Origin: Corynebacterium ulcerans
GTDB taxonomy: Bacteria; Actinomycetota; Actinomycetes; Mycobacteriales; Mycobacteriaceae
Length of the DNA: 64,000 nt
Direction: 5' to 3'
NCBI RefSeq assembly: GCF_900187135.1
Contig: NZ_LT906443.1
Coordinates: forward strand, 186,001-250,000
Part shown: positions 53,091 through 63,300 of the stretch, in pieces
How positions within the stretch are numbered: position 1 is the first letter of the stretch
How the letters are laid out: the number at the start of each line of letters is the position of its first letter
The notes under the pieces: generated by a model
Seen by the model: the letters and a program-made list of their open reading frames with translations, nothing else
What the model was told of the DNA's origin: nothing
Databases searched by the model: none
Program-made: the position numbers and the translations under genes

Positions 53091-54740
53091 TTAGAACAAG
53101 CCGTGGATGTTTCCGTTTTCTACGGTGATCTTCTCGGCTGCTGGACGCTTGGGCAAGCCTGGCATCGTCATGACGTCACCAGTGAGTGCCAGGATGAACC
53201 CAGCACCAATCCGAGGCAGCAAGCTTCTCACGTGCAGTATGTGCCCTTCGGGACGGCCTAGCTCTGCGGGGTCATCACTAAAGGAATACTGGGTTTTTGA
53301 TATGCACACGGGAAGCGTATCCCAGCCGTTGTCCTTGAGATAGTCAAGGTCTCGCTGTGCTTCTTTACTCAACATGACCTCTTTAGCGCCATAGACTTTT
53401 GTAGCGATAGTCTCTAAAGAAGCCTCCAGTCCTTGGCTTGGGTCATAGAGCGGTTCAGAAGATTGTCCCAGCATGTCGGCCACCGCATCGGCGAGCTCAA
53501 GAGCCCCTTCCCCTCCCTTAGCCCAGACCTGCACCGGAATCAATCGCACCCCAAAGCCAGCCGCCCAATCTTCCATATACTTCTGCTCTGCGGCGGTATC
53601 AGAGGTAAACATGTTGAGCGCTACAACAGGCTCCACGCCAAAGTTTCTAATGTTTTCTACGTGCCGCTCAAGGTTGACTATTCCCTGCTTGAGAGCGTCA
53701 AGGTTCTCTGAAGTGAGCTGGTCTTTGGCAACGCCACCGTTATATTTCAAAGATCGGATAGTAGCAACGATGACTACAGCTGAAGCCGAGAGCTCTCCTG
53801 CTCGCATCTTGATATCAAAGAACTTTTCTGCACCAAGATCGGACCCAAAACCGGCCTCCGTAAGAACGACATCACCATAATGCAAAGCAGTCTTGGTTGC
53901 GATAAGAGAGTTACAGCCGTGAGCAATGTTGGCAAAAGGCCCGCCATGGCAAAAAGCGGGGGTTCCGCCAAGGGTTTGAACGAGGTTGGGGTTAATCGCA
54001 TCGCGCAGCAAAGCCGTCATTGCGCCCTGTGCGTTCAGCTCTTTTACAGTGATCGGTTTACCATCAAAGCTCTGTCCGATCACGATACGAGAGATCCGCT
54101 TTTCCAAGTCCGATAAGTCGGTGGACAAGCATAGAATCGCCATGATTTCGCTTGCGGCTGTAATAGTAAAACCGGTCTGGGTAGGAGTGCCATGCGGCTT
54201 TCCACCCAGACCGGTGACAACGTTGCGTAGCGAGCGATCGTTAACGTCCAAGCAGCGCTGCCACGTAATACGTCGTGCGTCGATACCTAGCTCGTTACCC
54301 TGCTGAATATGATTATCGATCATTGCTGCAAGGGTGTTATTCGCGGACGTAATCGCGTGGAAATCACCCGTAAAATGAAGGTTAATGTCCTCCATGGGCA
54401 CGATCTGAGAATATCCACCTCCAGCAGCACCACCTTTGATCCCCATGACTGGGCCGAGGGAAGGCTCCCGGATAGCAACAATGGCGTTGTGTCCGCGCAA
54501 CCGCATCGCATCGGAGAGGCCGATCAAGACAGTGGATTTACCTTCTCCTGCAGGGGTTGGGGACATACCAGTTACTAGCACGAGCTTGCCATCTGGTTGG
54601 AGTTCTTCTGCAGTGATATCAACTTTGGCTTTTGTTTTGCCGTAAGGAATGAGAGCTTCTGTGCTGATTCCAGCACGCGTTGCAATGTCAACGATGGGCT
54701 CCAGAGTGTGAGCCTGGGCGATCTGGACGTCTGAGGGCAT
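53091..54740 (-). CDS. fhs: Formate-tetrahydrofolate ligase
   Basis: This 549-residue enzyme makes 10-formyl-tetrahydrofolate from formate, THF and ATP, feeding one-carbon groups to purine and formyl-Met synthesis. The family blocks are present: the P-loop TPAGEGKSTVLIGL near 63, REPSLGPVMGIKGGAAGGGYSQIVPMEDINLHFTGD in pieces near 93-128, and the C-terminal TGDVMTMPGLPKRPAAEKI. There is no membrane segment. It stands between the antitoxin gene and aspA, with a hairpin upstream. It is useful with pyruvate formate-lyase or in the absence of oxygen; neither enzyme is in the window. Confidence 0.96.
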   Translation of the reverse strand: MPSDVQIAQAHTLEPIVDIATRAGISTEALIPYGKTKAKVDITAEELQPDGKLVLVTGMSPTPAGEGKSTVLIGLSDAMRLRGHNAIVAIREPSLGPVMGIKGGAAGGGYSQIVPMEDINLHFTGDFHAITSANNTLAAMIDNHIQQGNELGIDARRITWQRCLDVNDRSLRNVVTGLGGKPHGTPTQTGFTITAASEIMAILCLSTDLSDLEKRISRIVIGQSFDGKPITVKELNAQGAMTALLRDAINPNLVQTLGGTPAFCHGGPFANIAHGCNSLIATKTALHYGDVVLTEAGFGSDLGAEKFFDIKMRAGELSASAVVIVATIRSLKYNGGVAKDQLTSENLDALKQGIVNLERHVENIRNFGVEPVVALNMFTSDTAAEQKYMEDWAAGFGVRLIPVQVWAKGGEGALELADAVADMLGQSSEPLYDPSQGLEASLETIATKVYGAKEVMLSKEAQRDLDYLKDNGWDTLPVCISKTQYSFSDDPAELGRPEGHILHVRSLLPRIGAGFILALTGDVMTMPGLPKRPAAEKITVENGNIHGLF

Positions 54741-54795
54741 GGTCGGGTAAACACTCCTGTTTCAGGGTCGGTGACGTAGCTCAAGAGTAACCGAA

Positions 54796-54828
54796 AGACC
54801 CCGCTCCACGGTACGCGGGGCGGGGTCT
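54796..54828 (-). terminator. GC-rich hairpin after aspA
   Basis: AGACCCCGC pairs with GCGGGGTCT over a 15-base loop that can extend the stem. It lies between the aspA stop and the fhs start and on the minus strand ends the aspA transcript. The T run is weak. Confidence 0.65.
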
Positions 54829-54864
54829 GGGCTAAGCGATTGTTAAATGCTTAGTCGGGGGCTA

Positions 54865-56295
54865 CTAATCATCGTAAAGTTTACCAGTAAACTTTGGATT
54901 CATGAGGTTTTCTGGGGAAAGAACTTTGTCCAGTTCCTCAGCACTCATCAGATTGTGCTCAAGAACGAGCTCACGAACTGAACGACCAGAGGTTGCGGCT
55001 TCTTTACCGATAATGTCGCCATTATGGTGTCCAATGATCGTATTCAGGTAGGTGATGATGCCAATAGAGTTATCTACGTAACCCTGGCAAACCTCGGGGT
55101 TAGCGGTAATTCCGTCGATGCACTTCTCACGAAGGGTGTCCGCTGCATTTCCTAGGAGCTGGATCGACTCGAACATGGCCGAAGCAATGACTGGCTCCAT
55201 GACGTTAAGCTGCAGCTGCCCAGCTTCCGCACCCATGAGGACCGTGACGTCGTTGCCAAACACCTTGAAGCACACCTGGTTAACAACCTCGGGGATAACT
55301 GGGTTGACCTTGGCCGGCATGATGGATGAGCCAGCAGCGCGCTCAGGAAGGTTAATCTCATGGATACCTGCACGCGGGCCCGAAGATAGTAGACGAAGAT
55401 CGTTACAGATCTTAGAAATCTTCATAGCAGCGCGTTTGACCGCGGAGTGAACTAGGACGTAATCGCCGGTGTCGCTCGTTGCCTCGATGAGGTCGAGTGC
55501 AGAGACAATTTCCAGACCAGTTACCTCTGCTAGCGCCTTAGCCGCAGCCTCGGTGAATCCCTCTGGGGTATTGAGGGCGGTACCAATAGCGGTAGCACCT
55601 AGGTTAACGCCAAGCATGGACTCGGATGCGGTCTTGAGCGCTGCTTGCTCTTCTGCGAGGTTATTGGCAAAGGCATGGAACTCAGCACCTAGGGTCATCG
55701 GAACGGCGTCCTGCAGCTGGGTACGGCCCATCTTGAGGATGCCGGAGAATTCCTCGCCTTTAGCGTCGAAAGCTGCGCGGAGCTCGTCCAGCTTATGGAT
55801 GAGCGTTTGCATGCAGTAGTAGACGCCGAGACGGAAGCCCGTCGGATAGGCATCGTTTGTGGACTGAGACATGTTGACGTCGTCGTTAGGATTGATGACG
55901 CTGTACTCGCCTTTTTCGTGTCCCAAGCGCTCTAGCGCAAGGTTGGCCACAACCTCGTTGGTGTTCATGTTTACTGACGTACCAGCGCCGCCTTGGAAGA
56001 CGTCGATTGGGAACTGGTCCATGCAGCGGCCTTCATCAATGATCTGATCGCAGGCCCATACAATGGCATCTTTCTTCACGCCTTGAAGCGCGCGCACGCG
56101 GTGATTAGCCAGCGCTGTGGCTTTCTTCACCTGGACCATTCCTCGGATGAACTCAGGAATCTCATTGATAGTTTTTCCGGAGATCTGATAATTGTTGATC
56201 GCGCGTAGGGTATGCACGCCGTAGTAGAGGTCGTTGGGGACCTCCATTTCACCGAGTAGGTCAACCTCAATGCGGCTGTTCTTGCTCTCTGCCAT
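54865..56295 (-). CDS. aspA: Aspartate ammonia-lyase (aspartase)
   Basis: This 476-residue tetrameric enzyme splits aspartate to fumarate and ammonia. The fumarase/aspartase superfamily blocks are [18 protein letters not shown] near 22, [21 protein letters not shown] near 140, the catalytic signature [20 protein letters not shown] near 319, and the C-terminal [18 protein letters not shown] precedes the ATG. dcuB, for C4-dicarboxylate exchange, lies upstream on the same strand. Together they supply fumarate, possibly as terminal electron acceptor. A CRP/GlxR-like site (56475-56490) lies 180 bases upstream. Confidence 0.96.
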   Translation of the reverse strand: MAESKNSRIEVDLLGEMEVPNDLYYGVHTLRAINNYQISGKTINEIPEFIRGMVQVKKATALANHRVRALQGVKKDAIVWACDQIIDEGRCMDQFPIDVFQGGAGTSVNMNTNEVVANLALERLGHEKGEYSVINPNDDVNMSQSTNDAYPTGFRLGVYYCMQTLIHKLDELRAAFDAKGEEFSGILKMGRTQLQDAVPMTLGAEFHAFANNLAEEQAALKTASESMLGVNLGATAIGTALNTPEGFTEAAAKALAEVTGLEIVSALDLIEATSDTGDYVLVHSAVKRAAMKISKICNDLRLLSSGPRAGIHEINLPERAAGSSIMPAKVNPVIPEVVNQVCFKVFGNDVTVLMGAEAGQLQLNVMEPVIASAMFESIQLLGNAADTLREKCIDGITANPEVCQGYVDNSIGIITYLNTIIGHHNGDIIGKEAATSGRSVRELVLEHNLMSAEELDKVLSPENLMNPKFTGKLYDD

Positions 56296-56474
56296 TGATA
56301 CCTCTCTTAGGTTCAGGGCTTATTTCTGACTCCCCAAGGGTACGTCACAGAACCATTATTTTTCTGCTTGAAGCAGGCTAAAAACATGCCCCCTACCTGC
56401 TATTAGGTAGATATTAAAGGCGTTTATCCATGTCAGAACGATATTGTTCAAACAGACAATCTAATGGAAATCAA

Positions 56475-56490
56475 TGTGGTATTGCTCACC
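56475..56490. promoter_or_regulatory. Candidate GlxR/CRP-type site upstream of aspA
   Basis: TGTGGTATTGCTCACC matches 8 of 10 fixed bases of the TGTGA-N6-TCACA consensus. It lies 180 bases before the aspA ATG. GlxR is the cAMP-binding global regulator of corynebacteria. Confidence 0.35.
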
Positions 56491-56594
56491 ACTTATCAAC
56501 CCCCTAAAACTACCCCCTATTATGTACCCCCGTTTAAGGAGCTTTGCCCCTCTATGGGGCGATTAGATTGCGCCCACATGGCTTTAATTTTATA

Positions 56595-56644
56595 AAAATT
56601 CCCTAAGGCCAGTGCTCTGTTACACACTGGCCTTAGGGAATTTT
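56595..56644. terminator. Perfect 20-bp bidirectional terminator after dcuB
   Basis: AAAATTCCCTAAGGCCAGTG pairs exactly with its mirror at 56625-56644 over a 10-base loop. The arms end in AAAA and TTTT, so it works in both directions. It ends dcuB transcription. Confidence 0.88.
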
Positions 56645-56698
56645 CCTTTATAGCTTTTCGACGTCCACCGTTAAGTGACTAAGCCGAAATGGCAGGGG

Positions 56699-58006
56699 TT
56701 AAAGAATAACGCTGCCAAAGAGGAAGCCTAAGGCGACTGCAATAGCGATGCCCACGGTTCCCGGGATCAGGAATGGATGGTTGAACACGGCCTTGCCAAT
56801 TCGCGTTGATCCGGTGTCGTCCATCTCCACAGCTGCAAGGAGCGTGGGGTACGTGGGAAGAACGAACAATGCAGAGACGGCTGCAAAGGATGCCACGGCT
56901 GTCAGCGGCGATACTCCGATGGCCAGCGCTGCTGGAATAAGGGCCTTTGCCGTAGCTGCCTGAGAATAAAGGAGAGCTGCAGCAGCAAAGAGGACCACTG
57001 CGAGCATCCATGGAGAGCTTTCCAGGATATCGCCGGAGAATCCCTTGATGTCATCGATGTAGTGGTTGATAAGAGTGGTACCTAGCCAGGCCACACCTAG
57101 TACGCACACGCATGCGGACATGCCAGAACGGAATACCTGCGTGTTGAGGATATCCCCTGCTGGAATTTTACACAGGATGACAGTGATGGTCGCCGCAGTG
57201 AGCATCATGGCCATGATTGCTTCATTGCGAGGAAGCGAAGGATCGGAGATGAGACCGACCTGATCGGAAATGAGGGTCGCGTACACCATCACGGCAAGAA
57301 TGGCGATAAGGAAAATCCATACAGAAAGCTTTGCAGCCTTAGTCGGGATGTACTTCTCTTTCTGACCTGGTGCAGCAACAAGACCTTCGGCTAGACGCTG
57401 CTGATATACCGGATCATCTTCTAGGTTCTTGCCCAGACGATTACAAAGCCAAGCGGTTGGGAAGATGGCCAAGAACGTTGAAGGAATAACCACAGCAAGC
57501 AGGGAGAGATAACCCACGCCAAGCGGTTCAAGCGCAGTGGCCAAGAAGACTACAGCGGCGGAAATTGGGGAGGCAGTAATGGCCATCTGGGAAGCTGGCA
57601 CTGCTATCGACAGTGGACGCGAGGGACGTACACCGGATTCTTTGGAGACCTCGACGATGACGGGGAGCGTCGAAAAGGCGGTATGGCCGGTGCCTGCAAA
57701 GAGGGTCATTAAGTAGGTGACTACCGGAGCCACATATGTGATGTGCTTGGGATTTTTCCGAAGCATTCTCTCTGCAAGATGCACGAGGTAATCCATGCCG
57801 CCGGCGCGCTGCATTGCAGAAATAGCTGCGATAACAGCCATGATGATGCCGATGACGTCGAAGGGGATGTCTTCACGAGTAACAGGTACGCCTGTTGCTC
57901 CTAGGAGAAGAACGCCAAGGCCGCCTGCGAATCCAATCGCAATAGAACCGAGGCGCGCGCCGAGAACAATCGCGGCGAGAACGATGATGATGTGGACAAA
58001 AACCAC
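56699..58006 (-). CDS. dcuB: Anaerobic C4-dicarboxylate transporter, Dcu family
   Basis: This 435-residue membrane protein exchanges fumarate, aspartate, malate or succinate. About 11-12 hydrophobic helices are visible. DcuA/DcuB landmarks are GLGVLLLGATGVPVTREDIPFDVIGIIMAVIAAISAMQRAGG in pieces near 32-70, FAGTGHTAFSTLPVIVEVSKESGVRPSRPLS in pieces near 113, and PTYPTLLAAVEMDDTGSTRIGKAVFNHPF near 380. It starts at GTG with AGGAGTAAAA upstream. It probably works with aspA in fumarate respiration or dicarboxylate uptake. Whether DcuA- or DcuB-like is not decided. Confidence 0.9.
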   Translation of the reverse strand: MVFVHIIIVLAAIVLGARLGSIAIGFAGGLGVLLLGATGVPVTREDIPFDVIGIIMAVIAAISAMQRAGGMDYLVHLAERMLRKNPKHITYVAPVVTYLMTLFAGTGHTAFSTLPVIVEVSKESGVRPSRPLSIAVPASQMAITASPISAAVVFLATALEPLGVGYLSLLAVVIPSTFLAIFPTAWLCNRLGKNLEDDPVYQQRLAEGLVAAPGQKEKYIPTKAAKLSVWIFLIAILAVMVYATLISDQVGLISDPSLPRNEAIMAMMLTAATITVILCKIPAGDILNTQVFRSGMSACVCVLGVAWLGTTLINHYIDDIKGFSGDILESSPWMLAVVLFAAAALLYSQAATAKALIPAALAIGVSPLTAVASFAAVSALFVLPTYPTLLAAVEMDDTGSTRIGKAVFNHPFLIPGTVGIAIAVALGFLFGSVIL

Positions 58007-58086
58007 TTTTACTCCTGGCCTTTAATAAGGACGTCTGCTTGAAGCAGATGCGGGCGGTTTAAACCGTAGAACAAAACCGGGTTGTC

Positions 58087-58102
58087 AATGATCGCGATCA
58101 CT
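58087..58102. promoter_or_regulatory. Candidate GlxR/CRP-type site upstream of dcuB
   Basis: AATGATCGCGATCACT contains the 12-bp palindrome TGATCGCGATCA. It keeps the TGA-N6-TCA core of the GlxR/CRP consensus and lies about 80 bases before the dcuB GTG. Confidence 0.35.
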
Positions 58103-58387
58103 GTCATCTGACGCCATCATTTCCAATCACTTTTATTATCGTGCCCTACCCCCTCAGTAAGGAGCAACCTGTAGGTTGTTAGGTAGCCGCCTTCCACATG
58201 CATAAGCGATATAAATGGAGGGAAACCTCTCCACCTTAAAGCCAAGGTCAAACTTAATCCAGTAAGAAATATTTTCTGTGTATGAAAGATTGATCACAAT
58301 GTCAGACGTCTGAATTTTATGCAGGACTCAGGTCAAATTCTTATGGCAGGACACTTTTAGGTTCAGTCTTTGGGAAGAAAAAGATAA

Positions 58388-58421
58388 GGGCTTTCTTTTC
58401 AATCTTCAGATAAGAAAGCCC
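58388..58421 (-). terminator. Intrinsic terminator after hisG
   Basis: GGGCTTTCTT pairs with AAGAAAGCCC over a 14-base loop. On the minus strand the stem is followed by TTATCTTTTTCTT. It lies 17 bases beyond the hisG stop. Confidence 0.85.
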
Positions 58422-58438
58422 AAGAAAACCAGTGTGTG

Positions 58439-59284
58439 TCAAATACGCGCGATCCGGATTTCTGATGCCAGGATAGCCTGAGCCCCCAGGGAGGCTAGTT
58501 GATCCATGATGTGGTTGGCCTGGACACGTGGCACCATCGCGCGTACGGCTACCCAATTATCACGAGCAAGAGGTGAAACGGTGGGGCCTGAGATTCCTGG
58601 CGTGGTTTTCTTCGCCTCTTCCAACCGGTCACGATCGATGTTGTAATCGAGCATGAGATAATTCTGCGCGTGGAGAATTCCTTCTATTCTTCGCAGGAAT
58701 ATTCGCTGTTCTTCATCCATTGCGTTGCCTTTTCGGCCCACAACCACAGCCTCAGATTCGCACAACGGCTGGCCAAAAGTGGTAAGCCCCTGCTTGCGTA
58801 GCGTACGACCTGTAGAAACCACGTCAGCGATCACATCGGCTACACCAAGTTTGATGGAAATCTCAACGGCTCCGTCAAGTCGTATGACGGAAGCATCGAT
58901 GCCTCGGCTCGCAAGATCATCACGAACGAGGTTGGGATAGGACGTTGCGATCCTCTTCCCTGCTAAGTCGTGTGGTTCCCATGCTTCTCCTGCAGGAGCA
59001 GCATATCTAAATGTGGAATAACCAAAGCCAAGTTGCATGACTTCTGAGACCTCTGCGCGAGAATCTAATGCAAGGTCACGGCCAGTAATTCCTAAATCGA
59101 GTTGTCCTCCGGCTACGTAGATTGCAATGTCCTTTGGCCGGAGAAAAAAGAATTCAACGTCATTATTTTTGTCATAAACATTGAGAGTTTTTGACTCCCC
59201 GCGCCCCGCATAACCGGCCTCTTTAAGTATCTCCACGGCGGCTTCGGAAAGTGATCCCTTGTTGGGAATGGCTATTTTAAGCAT
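58439..59284 (-). CDS. hisG: ATP phosphoribosyltransferase (long form)
   Basis: This 281-residue enzyme makes the first committed step of histidine synthesis from ATP and PRPP. The N-terminus [22 protein letters not shown] and the PRPP-binding [21 protein letters not shown] near 150 are typical. The C-terminal ACT-like domain (about 205-281, [21 protein letters not shown]) marks the long HisG form, which is feedback-inhibited by histidine. hisE is 15 bases upstream, so the two are one operon. The rest of the his genes are elsewhere. Confidence 0.96.
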   Translation of the reverse strand: MLKIAIPNKGSLSEAAVEILKEAGYAGRGESKTLNVYDKNNDVEFFFLRPKDIAIYVAGGQLDLGITGRDLALDSRAEVSEVMQLGFGYSTFRYAAPAGEAWEPHDLAGKRIATSYPNLVRDDLASRGIDASVIRLDGAVEISIKLGVADVIADVVSTGRTLRKQGLTTFGQPLCESEAVVVGRKGNAMDEEQRIFLRRIEGILHAQNYLMLDYNIDRDRLEEAKKTTPGISGPTVSPLARDNWVAVRAMVPRVQANHIMDQLASLGAQAILASEIRIARI

Positions 59285-59299
59285 GTCTGGCTCCCAGTC

Positions 59300-59563
59300 T
59301 CACAGAAACTTATAAACGTCTTCGGGAGTCAAACCCCGTTTAACCATGATTACTTGGGCCCAATACAGCAGCTGCGAGATTTCTTCTGCTAATTCGTCAT
59401 CGGATTGATACTCTGCAGCGAGCCATACTTCTCCGGCTTCCTCAATGACTTTTTTGCCAAGGGTATGCACTCCCGAATCGAGGGCGTGGACAGTTCCAGA
59501 ATTCTCTGGACGGGTGCGGGCGCGATCAAGGAGTTCTGCATACAAAGAGTCGAAGTTTTTCAC
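59300..59563 (-). CDS. hisE: Phosphoribosyl-ATP pyrophosphohydrolase
   Basis: This 87-residue MazG-type enzyme hydrolyses phosphoribosyl-ATP in the second step of histidine synthesis. The core [48 protein letters not shown] is visible in pieces, with the EEAGEV and EEISQLLYW metal-binding helices. It is a free-standing HisE, not fused with HisI. hisG follows 15 bases downstream. A HAD phosphatase gene lies just upstream, 28 bases away. Confidence 0.95.
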   Translation of the reverse strand: MKNFDSLYAELLDRARTRPENSGTVHALDSGVHTLGKKVIEEAGEVWLAAEYQSDDELAEEISQLLYWAQVIMVKRGLTPEDVYKFL

Positions 59564-59591
59564 GCAGTAATTGTGACATATTTTCCGTTAA

Positions 59592-60281
59592 CTACGTGGA
59601 AAGTTTGTTGAACCATCCCTCAATAGTGTTTAGCGTGACACCAGAAAAATCAGTAGAACCGTGAATGTCGGTCATAAGTGTTACCCCTTGGGGGATGCGC
59701 ATGCCGTCTTGCTCAGGTACACCGATCACTATGCATCCTGCTGCAAGCGCAGAAAGCATACCGTTGTAGGAATCCTCAAAAGCAATGCAGTTATGTGGCT
59801 GAGCTTTTAACCGGCGCGCCGCCTCACAGTAGATATCAGGTGCCGGTTTGGGGTTAGCCACTTCATCCCCGCATACTGTGGTGTCAAAATAAGATTCGCC
59901 GATGGCGCGAATAGAGTGCTGTGCTACTCGACGCACAGTATTGGTAGCAATAGCCATAGGAAGCCCAGCGTGACCTGCAGAGCTGAGCAAATTGGAAAGA
60001 CCAGGCTTGAGCGTTAGTTCCGTTGCAAATAAATCCGATACCTGGGAGAAAAGACGATTTTCCCAGAACTCTCGACTATTTGCATCAAGTGTGAGACCGG
60101 CATTATTCGCGCACAACTGTAGCGTGAAATCAAAACTTGCGCCTACGGTTTGCCGTTGTTGATCGGCGGTAAGTCGTTTCCCCATCTCTTCGCTCATAGC
60201 AAACGTGGCTTCCGCCCAGATGCCTTCGGAATCGACTAAGGTTCCATCCATATCCCACAAAATTGCTTCGAGCATGCGCAC
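59592..60281 (-). CDS. HAD-superfamily phosphatase (beta-phosphoglucomutase-like subfamily)
   Basis: This 229-residue hydrolase has all HAD motifs: LWDMDGTLVDSEG (motif I) near 8, IATNTVRR (motif II) near 113, a Lys in VANPKPAPDIYCEAARRL and the acidic IAFEDSYNGMLSALAAGC (motif IV) near 164. The helical cap (residues 18-90) places it with the DhoG/phosphoglycolate and sugar-phosphatase group. The substrate is unknown. A metH gene lies 82 bases upstream and hisE 28 bases downstream. It could be part of the his operon, as phosphatases are in some actinobacteria, but HisN is a different family. Confidence 0.86.
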   Translation of the reverse strand: MRMLEAILWDMDGTLVDSEGIWAEATFAMSEEMGKRLTADQQRQTVGASFDFTLQLCANNAGLTLDANSREFWENRLFSQVSDLFATELTLKPGLSNLLSSAGHAGLPMAIATNTVRRVAQHSIRAIGESYFDTTVCGDEVANPKPAPDIYCEAARRLKAQPHNCIAFEDSYNGMLSALAAGCIVIGVPEQDGMRIPQGVTLMTDIHGSTDFSGVTLNTIEGWFNKLST

Positions 60282-60363
60282 TAGTCTAGCTGGCAGGGCG
60301 CTGGTTACGTCGATAAGCTGTGCGCTCTTACTACGCGCGCCCTCCTCGTAGACGTTTTATTAG

Positions 60364-63300
60364 CTAGACGTTAAAGTACTTCGCCTCCGGATGATAAAGC
60401 ACAAATGCATCTGTTGATTGCTCTGGATGGAGTTGGAGTTCCTCGGATAGTTCAACGCCAATGCGTTGTGCATCCAGCAGCTCAACCAGAGTTTTTCGAT
60501 CCTCCAGGTTGGGACAAGAACCGTAGCCAAAGGAATACCGAGCCCCCAGATAATCTAGGTCAAAAAAGCGCTGAAGATTTTTTGCATCTTTGTCTCCTGC
60601 GGAAGAGCCGTCGCTCAACGTTAGCTCGCTCCGCACACGCGCATGCCAATACTCTGCCATGGCTTCAGTGAGCTGCACGCCGACTCCATGTACTTCTAGG
60701 TAGTCGCGATAGTTATCTGCCGCGAAAAGTTCATTGGCAAAGTCGGCGATGGGCTGCCCCATAGTTACGAGCTGAAGTGGGAACACATCGACAGTTCCTT
60801 GTTCAAGGCAGCGAGTACGTGACTGAATGAAGTCGGCGATGCATAGAAATTTACTGCGTTGCTGTCGTGGAAACGTAAAACGAGCGATTTCGGCAGCGCT
60901 GGGGTCGGGTGACTCCAACAATATGACGTCATCGCCCTCAGACACTGCAGGAAAATAACCGTAGATTACAGCTGCATGGTCCAAGATTTTTTCGGCCTTA
61001 AGCCGGTCAATCCAGTAGCGCAACCGCGGTCGCCCCTCAGTCTCCACGAGCTCTTCATAGGATGGGCCTGCTGCGCCACGAGTAGCTTTAAGCCCCCATC
61101 GTCCCATGAACAAGGCGCGTTCATCGAGTAACGGCAGGTACTCGGACAAATTCAGGCCTTTGACAATCCGTGTGCCCCAGAAAGGCGGAGTGGCAAGAGG
61201 TGAAGTTTCCGATACTTGAGACCTGGTGGGAACTACTACCGGTTCAGCCTTAGCTTTGCGCTCAGCGGCTATGTTCTTGGAACGTTCTTTACGCGCCTTA
61301 CGCTCTGCTTTCTTCTGGGCAGCCTTAATTGCGTCAGGCGAATTGGGATCGAGTCCTTCTCCCCTAATGCGTGCCATAAATTCCTGCATCAAGCGAAGTG
61401 ATTCAAACGCATCTTTGGCGTAATAAACGTTGCCGTCATATACCTCGGTGAGATCATCTTCCACGTATGCACGGGTCAGCGCAGCACCACCTAAGATAAC
61501 GGGAAAATGGGAAGCCTCTGCAGCGTTCATTTCCTGCAGATTTTCTTTCATGATCACGGTAGATTTGACCAGCAAGCCCGACATCCCAATAGCGTCGGCA
61601 TTATGCTCCTTAGCAGCATCTAGAATATTGGAAATAGGCTGCTTGATGCCGATATTGATTACGTTAAAGCCGTTGTTAGAAAGAATGATGTCGACGAGGT
61701 TTTTGCCTATGTCATGAACATCTCCTTTCACCGTAGCGATGACAATCGTTCCATTCCCACCCGTGTCGTCTTCGACCTCCATAAACTGCTCAAGATAGGC
61801 AACGGCGTGCTTCATCGTCTCAGCAGATTGGAGCACAAAAGGAAGCTGCATCTGCCCAGAGCCGAAAAGCTCTCCCACAGTTTTCATTCCCTCAAGCAGG
61901 TCTTCATTGATAATCCGCAGCGGCTCTTTTTCTGCCATAGCCTGATCGAGGTCGGCCTCAATACCTGTTTTCTCGCCATCAATGACCCGCTGTGCGATAC
62001 GTTCAAAGAGGGGCATTGCGGCTAAAGCCTCAGCGCGAGCATCCTTTGCACTGCTGGCGGATACGCCCTCGAAGAGCTGCATAAAAGTTTGCAGAGGATC
62101 GTAATCCGCGGTACGCCTGTCATAAACCATGTCCAGAGCCACACGACGCTGCTCCTCATCTATCTTGTTCATCGGCAGAATCTTGGAGCTGTGCGCAATA
62201 GCCGAATCGAGACCAACACCGATGCATTCGTTGAGGAAAACTGAATTAAGGACTTGCCGGGCCGCGGGGTTCAAGCCAAATGAGATATTAGAGAGCCCTA
62301 GCGTCGTGTGGATACGCGGATAACGCTTCTTTAGCTCTCGAATCGCCTCAATGGTCTCAATACCATCCCGACGAGTTTCTTCTTGCCCGGTAGAAATAGG
62401 AAAAGTGAGGCAATCGACGATGATGTCATCTTCTTTGAGCCCCCAGGTCTGAGTTATATCCGTAATGAGGCGTTCTGCGATGGCAAGCTTTTGAGCAGCT
62501 GTACGCGCCTGGCCTTCCTCGTCGATCGTAAGCGCTACTACCGCAGCCCCGTGTTGCTTAACCAAGCGCATAATCCGCTGATACCTGGAGTCGGGGCCAT
62601 CACCGTCTTCAAAGTTAACCGAGTTCACAGCACAGCGACCACCCAAGTGCTCAAGACCGACTTGAATAACACCAGGCTCTGTTGAGTCAATCATGATCGG
62701 CAGCGTCGAACTTGTGGAGAGCAACGACGCTAGCTGGGCCATATCTTGCCGCCCATCGCGGCCTACGTAGTCCACGCATAGGTCGAGCATGTGCGCACCA
62801 TCGCGTGTCTGCTGCTTGGCAATATCAACGCAGGTCTCCCAATCCGCTGCCAACATCGCTTCACGGAATGCTTTAGAACCATTCGCGTTGGTGCGTTCTC
62901 CGATCATCGTGATGCCAGTATCTTGAGTAAGGTTCACGCTGGTGTAGAGAGAAGATACGGCATCCCCCACCACTGGGTTTCGCTGTGCTTGCTGAGCTGC
63001 AGGGACGTTAGCCGTTCCAACAATAGCGTCCCGAACCGCTGAGATATGGGACGGCGTGGTACCGCAACACCCTCCAACCATGCTGAGCCCATAATCGTTA
63101 ACAAAACCTTTGAGCGCCGCTGCCAACTCCCGAGCAGAAAGTGGATATTCGGCACCATTTTTGCCGAGCACAGGCAAGCCTGCATTGGGCATCACAGAGA
63201 TCGGAATGCTTGCATTGCGAGAAAGGAAGCGAAGATGCTCACTCATCTCGTCGGGCCCAGTCGCACAGTTGAGACCGATCATGTCTATCCCCAGTGGTTC

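Larger units (their letters stand above)
56296..56698. other. 403-base intergenic region upstream of aspA
   Basis: It holds the aspA promoter region, a CRP/GlxR-like half-symmetric site at 56475-56490 (TGTGG-N6-TCACC), and a strong hairpin that ends dcuB. C-rich stretches (CCCCCT several times, 56500-56530) are unusual. No gene is supported. Confidence 0.55.
58007..58438. other. 432-base intergenic region between dcuB and hisG
   Basis: The right part holds the hisG terminator. The dcuB promoter lies in the left part, with a palindromic GlxR-like site at 58087-58102. A poly-AT stretch (58240-58320) is seen. No gene is supported. Confidence 0.5.

Noticed and set aside
58341..58556. 71-codon minus-strand frame over the end of hisG
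   Set aside because: It overlaps the hisG coding end and its terminator in another frame; no support.
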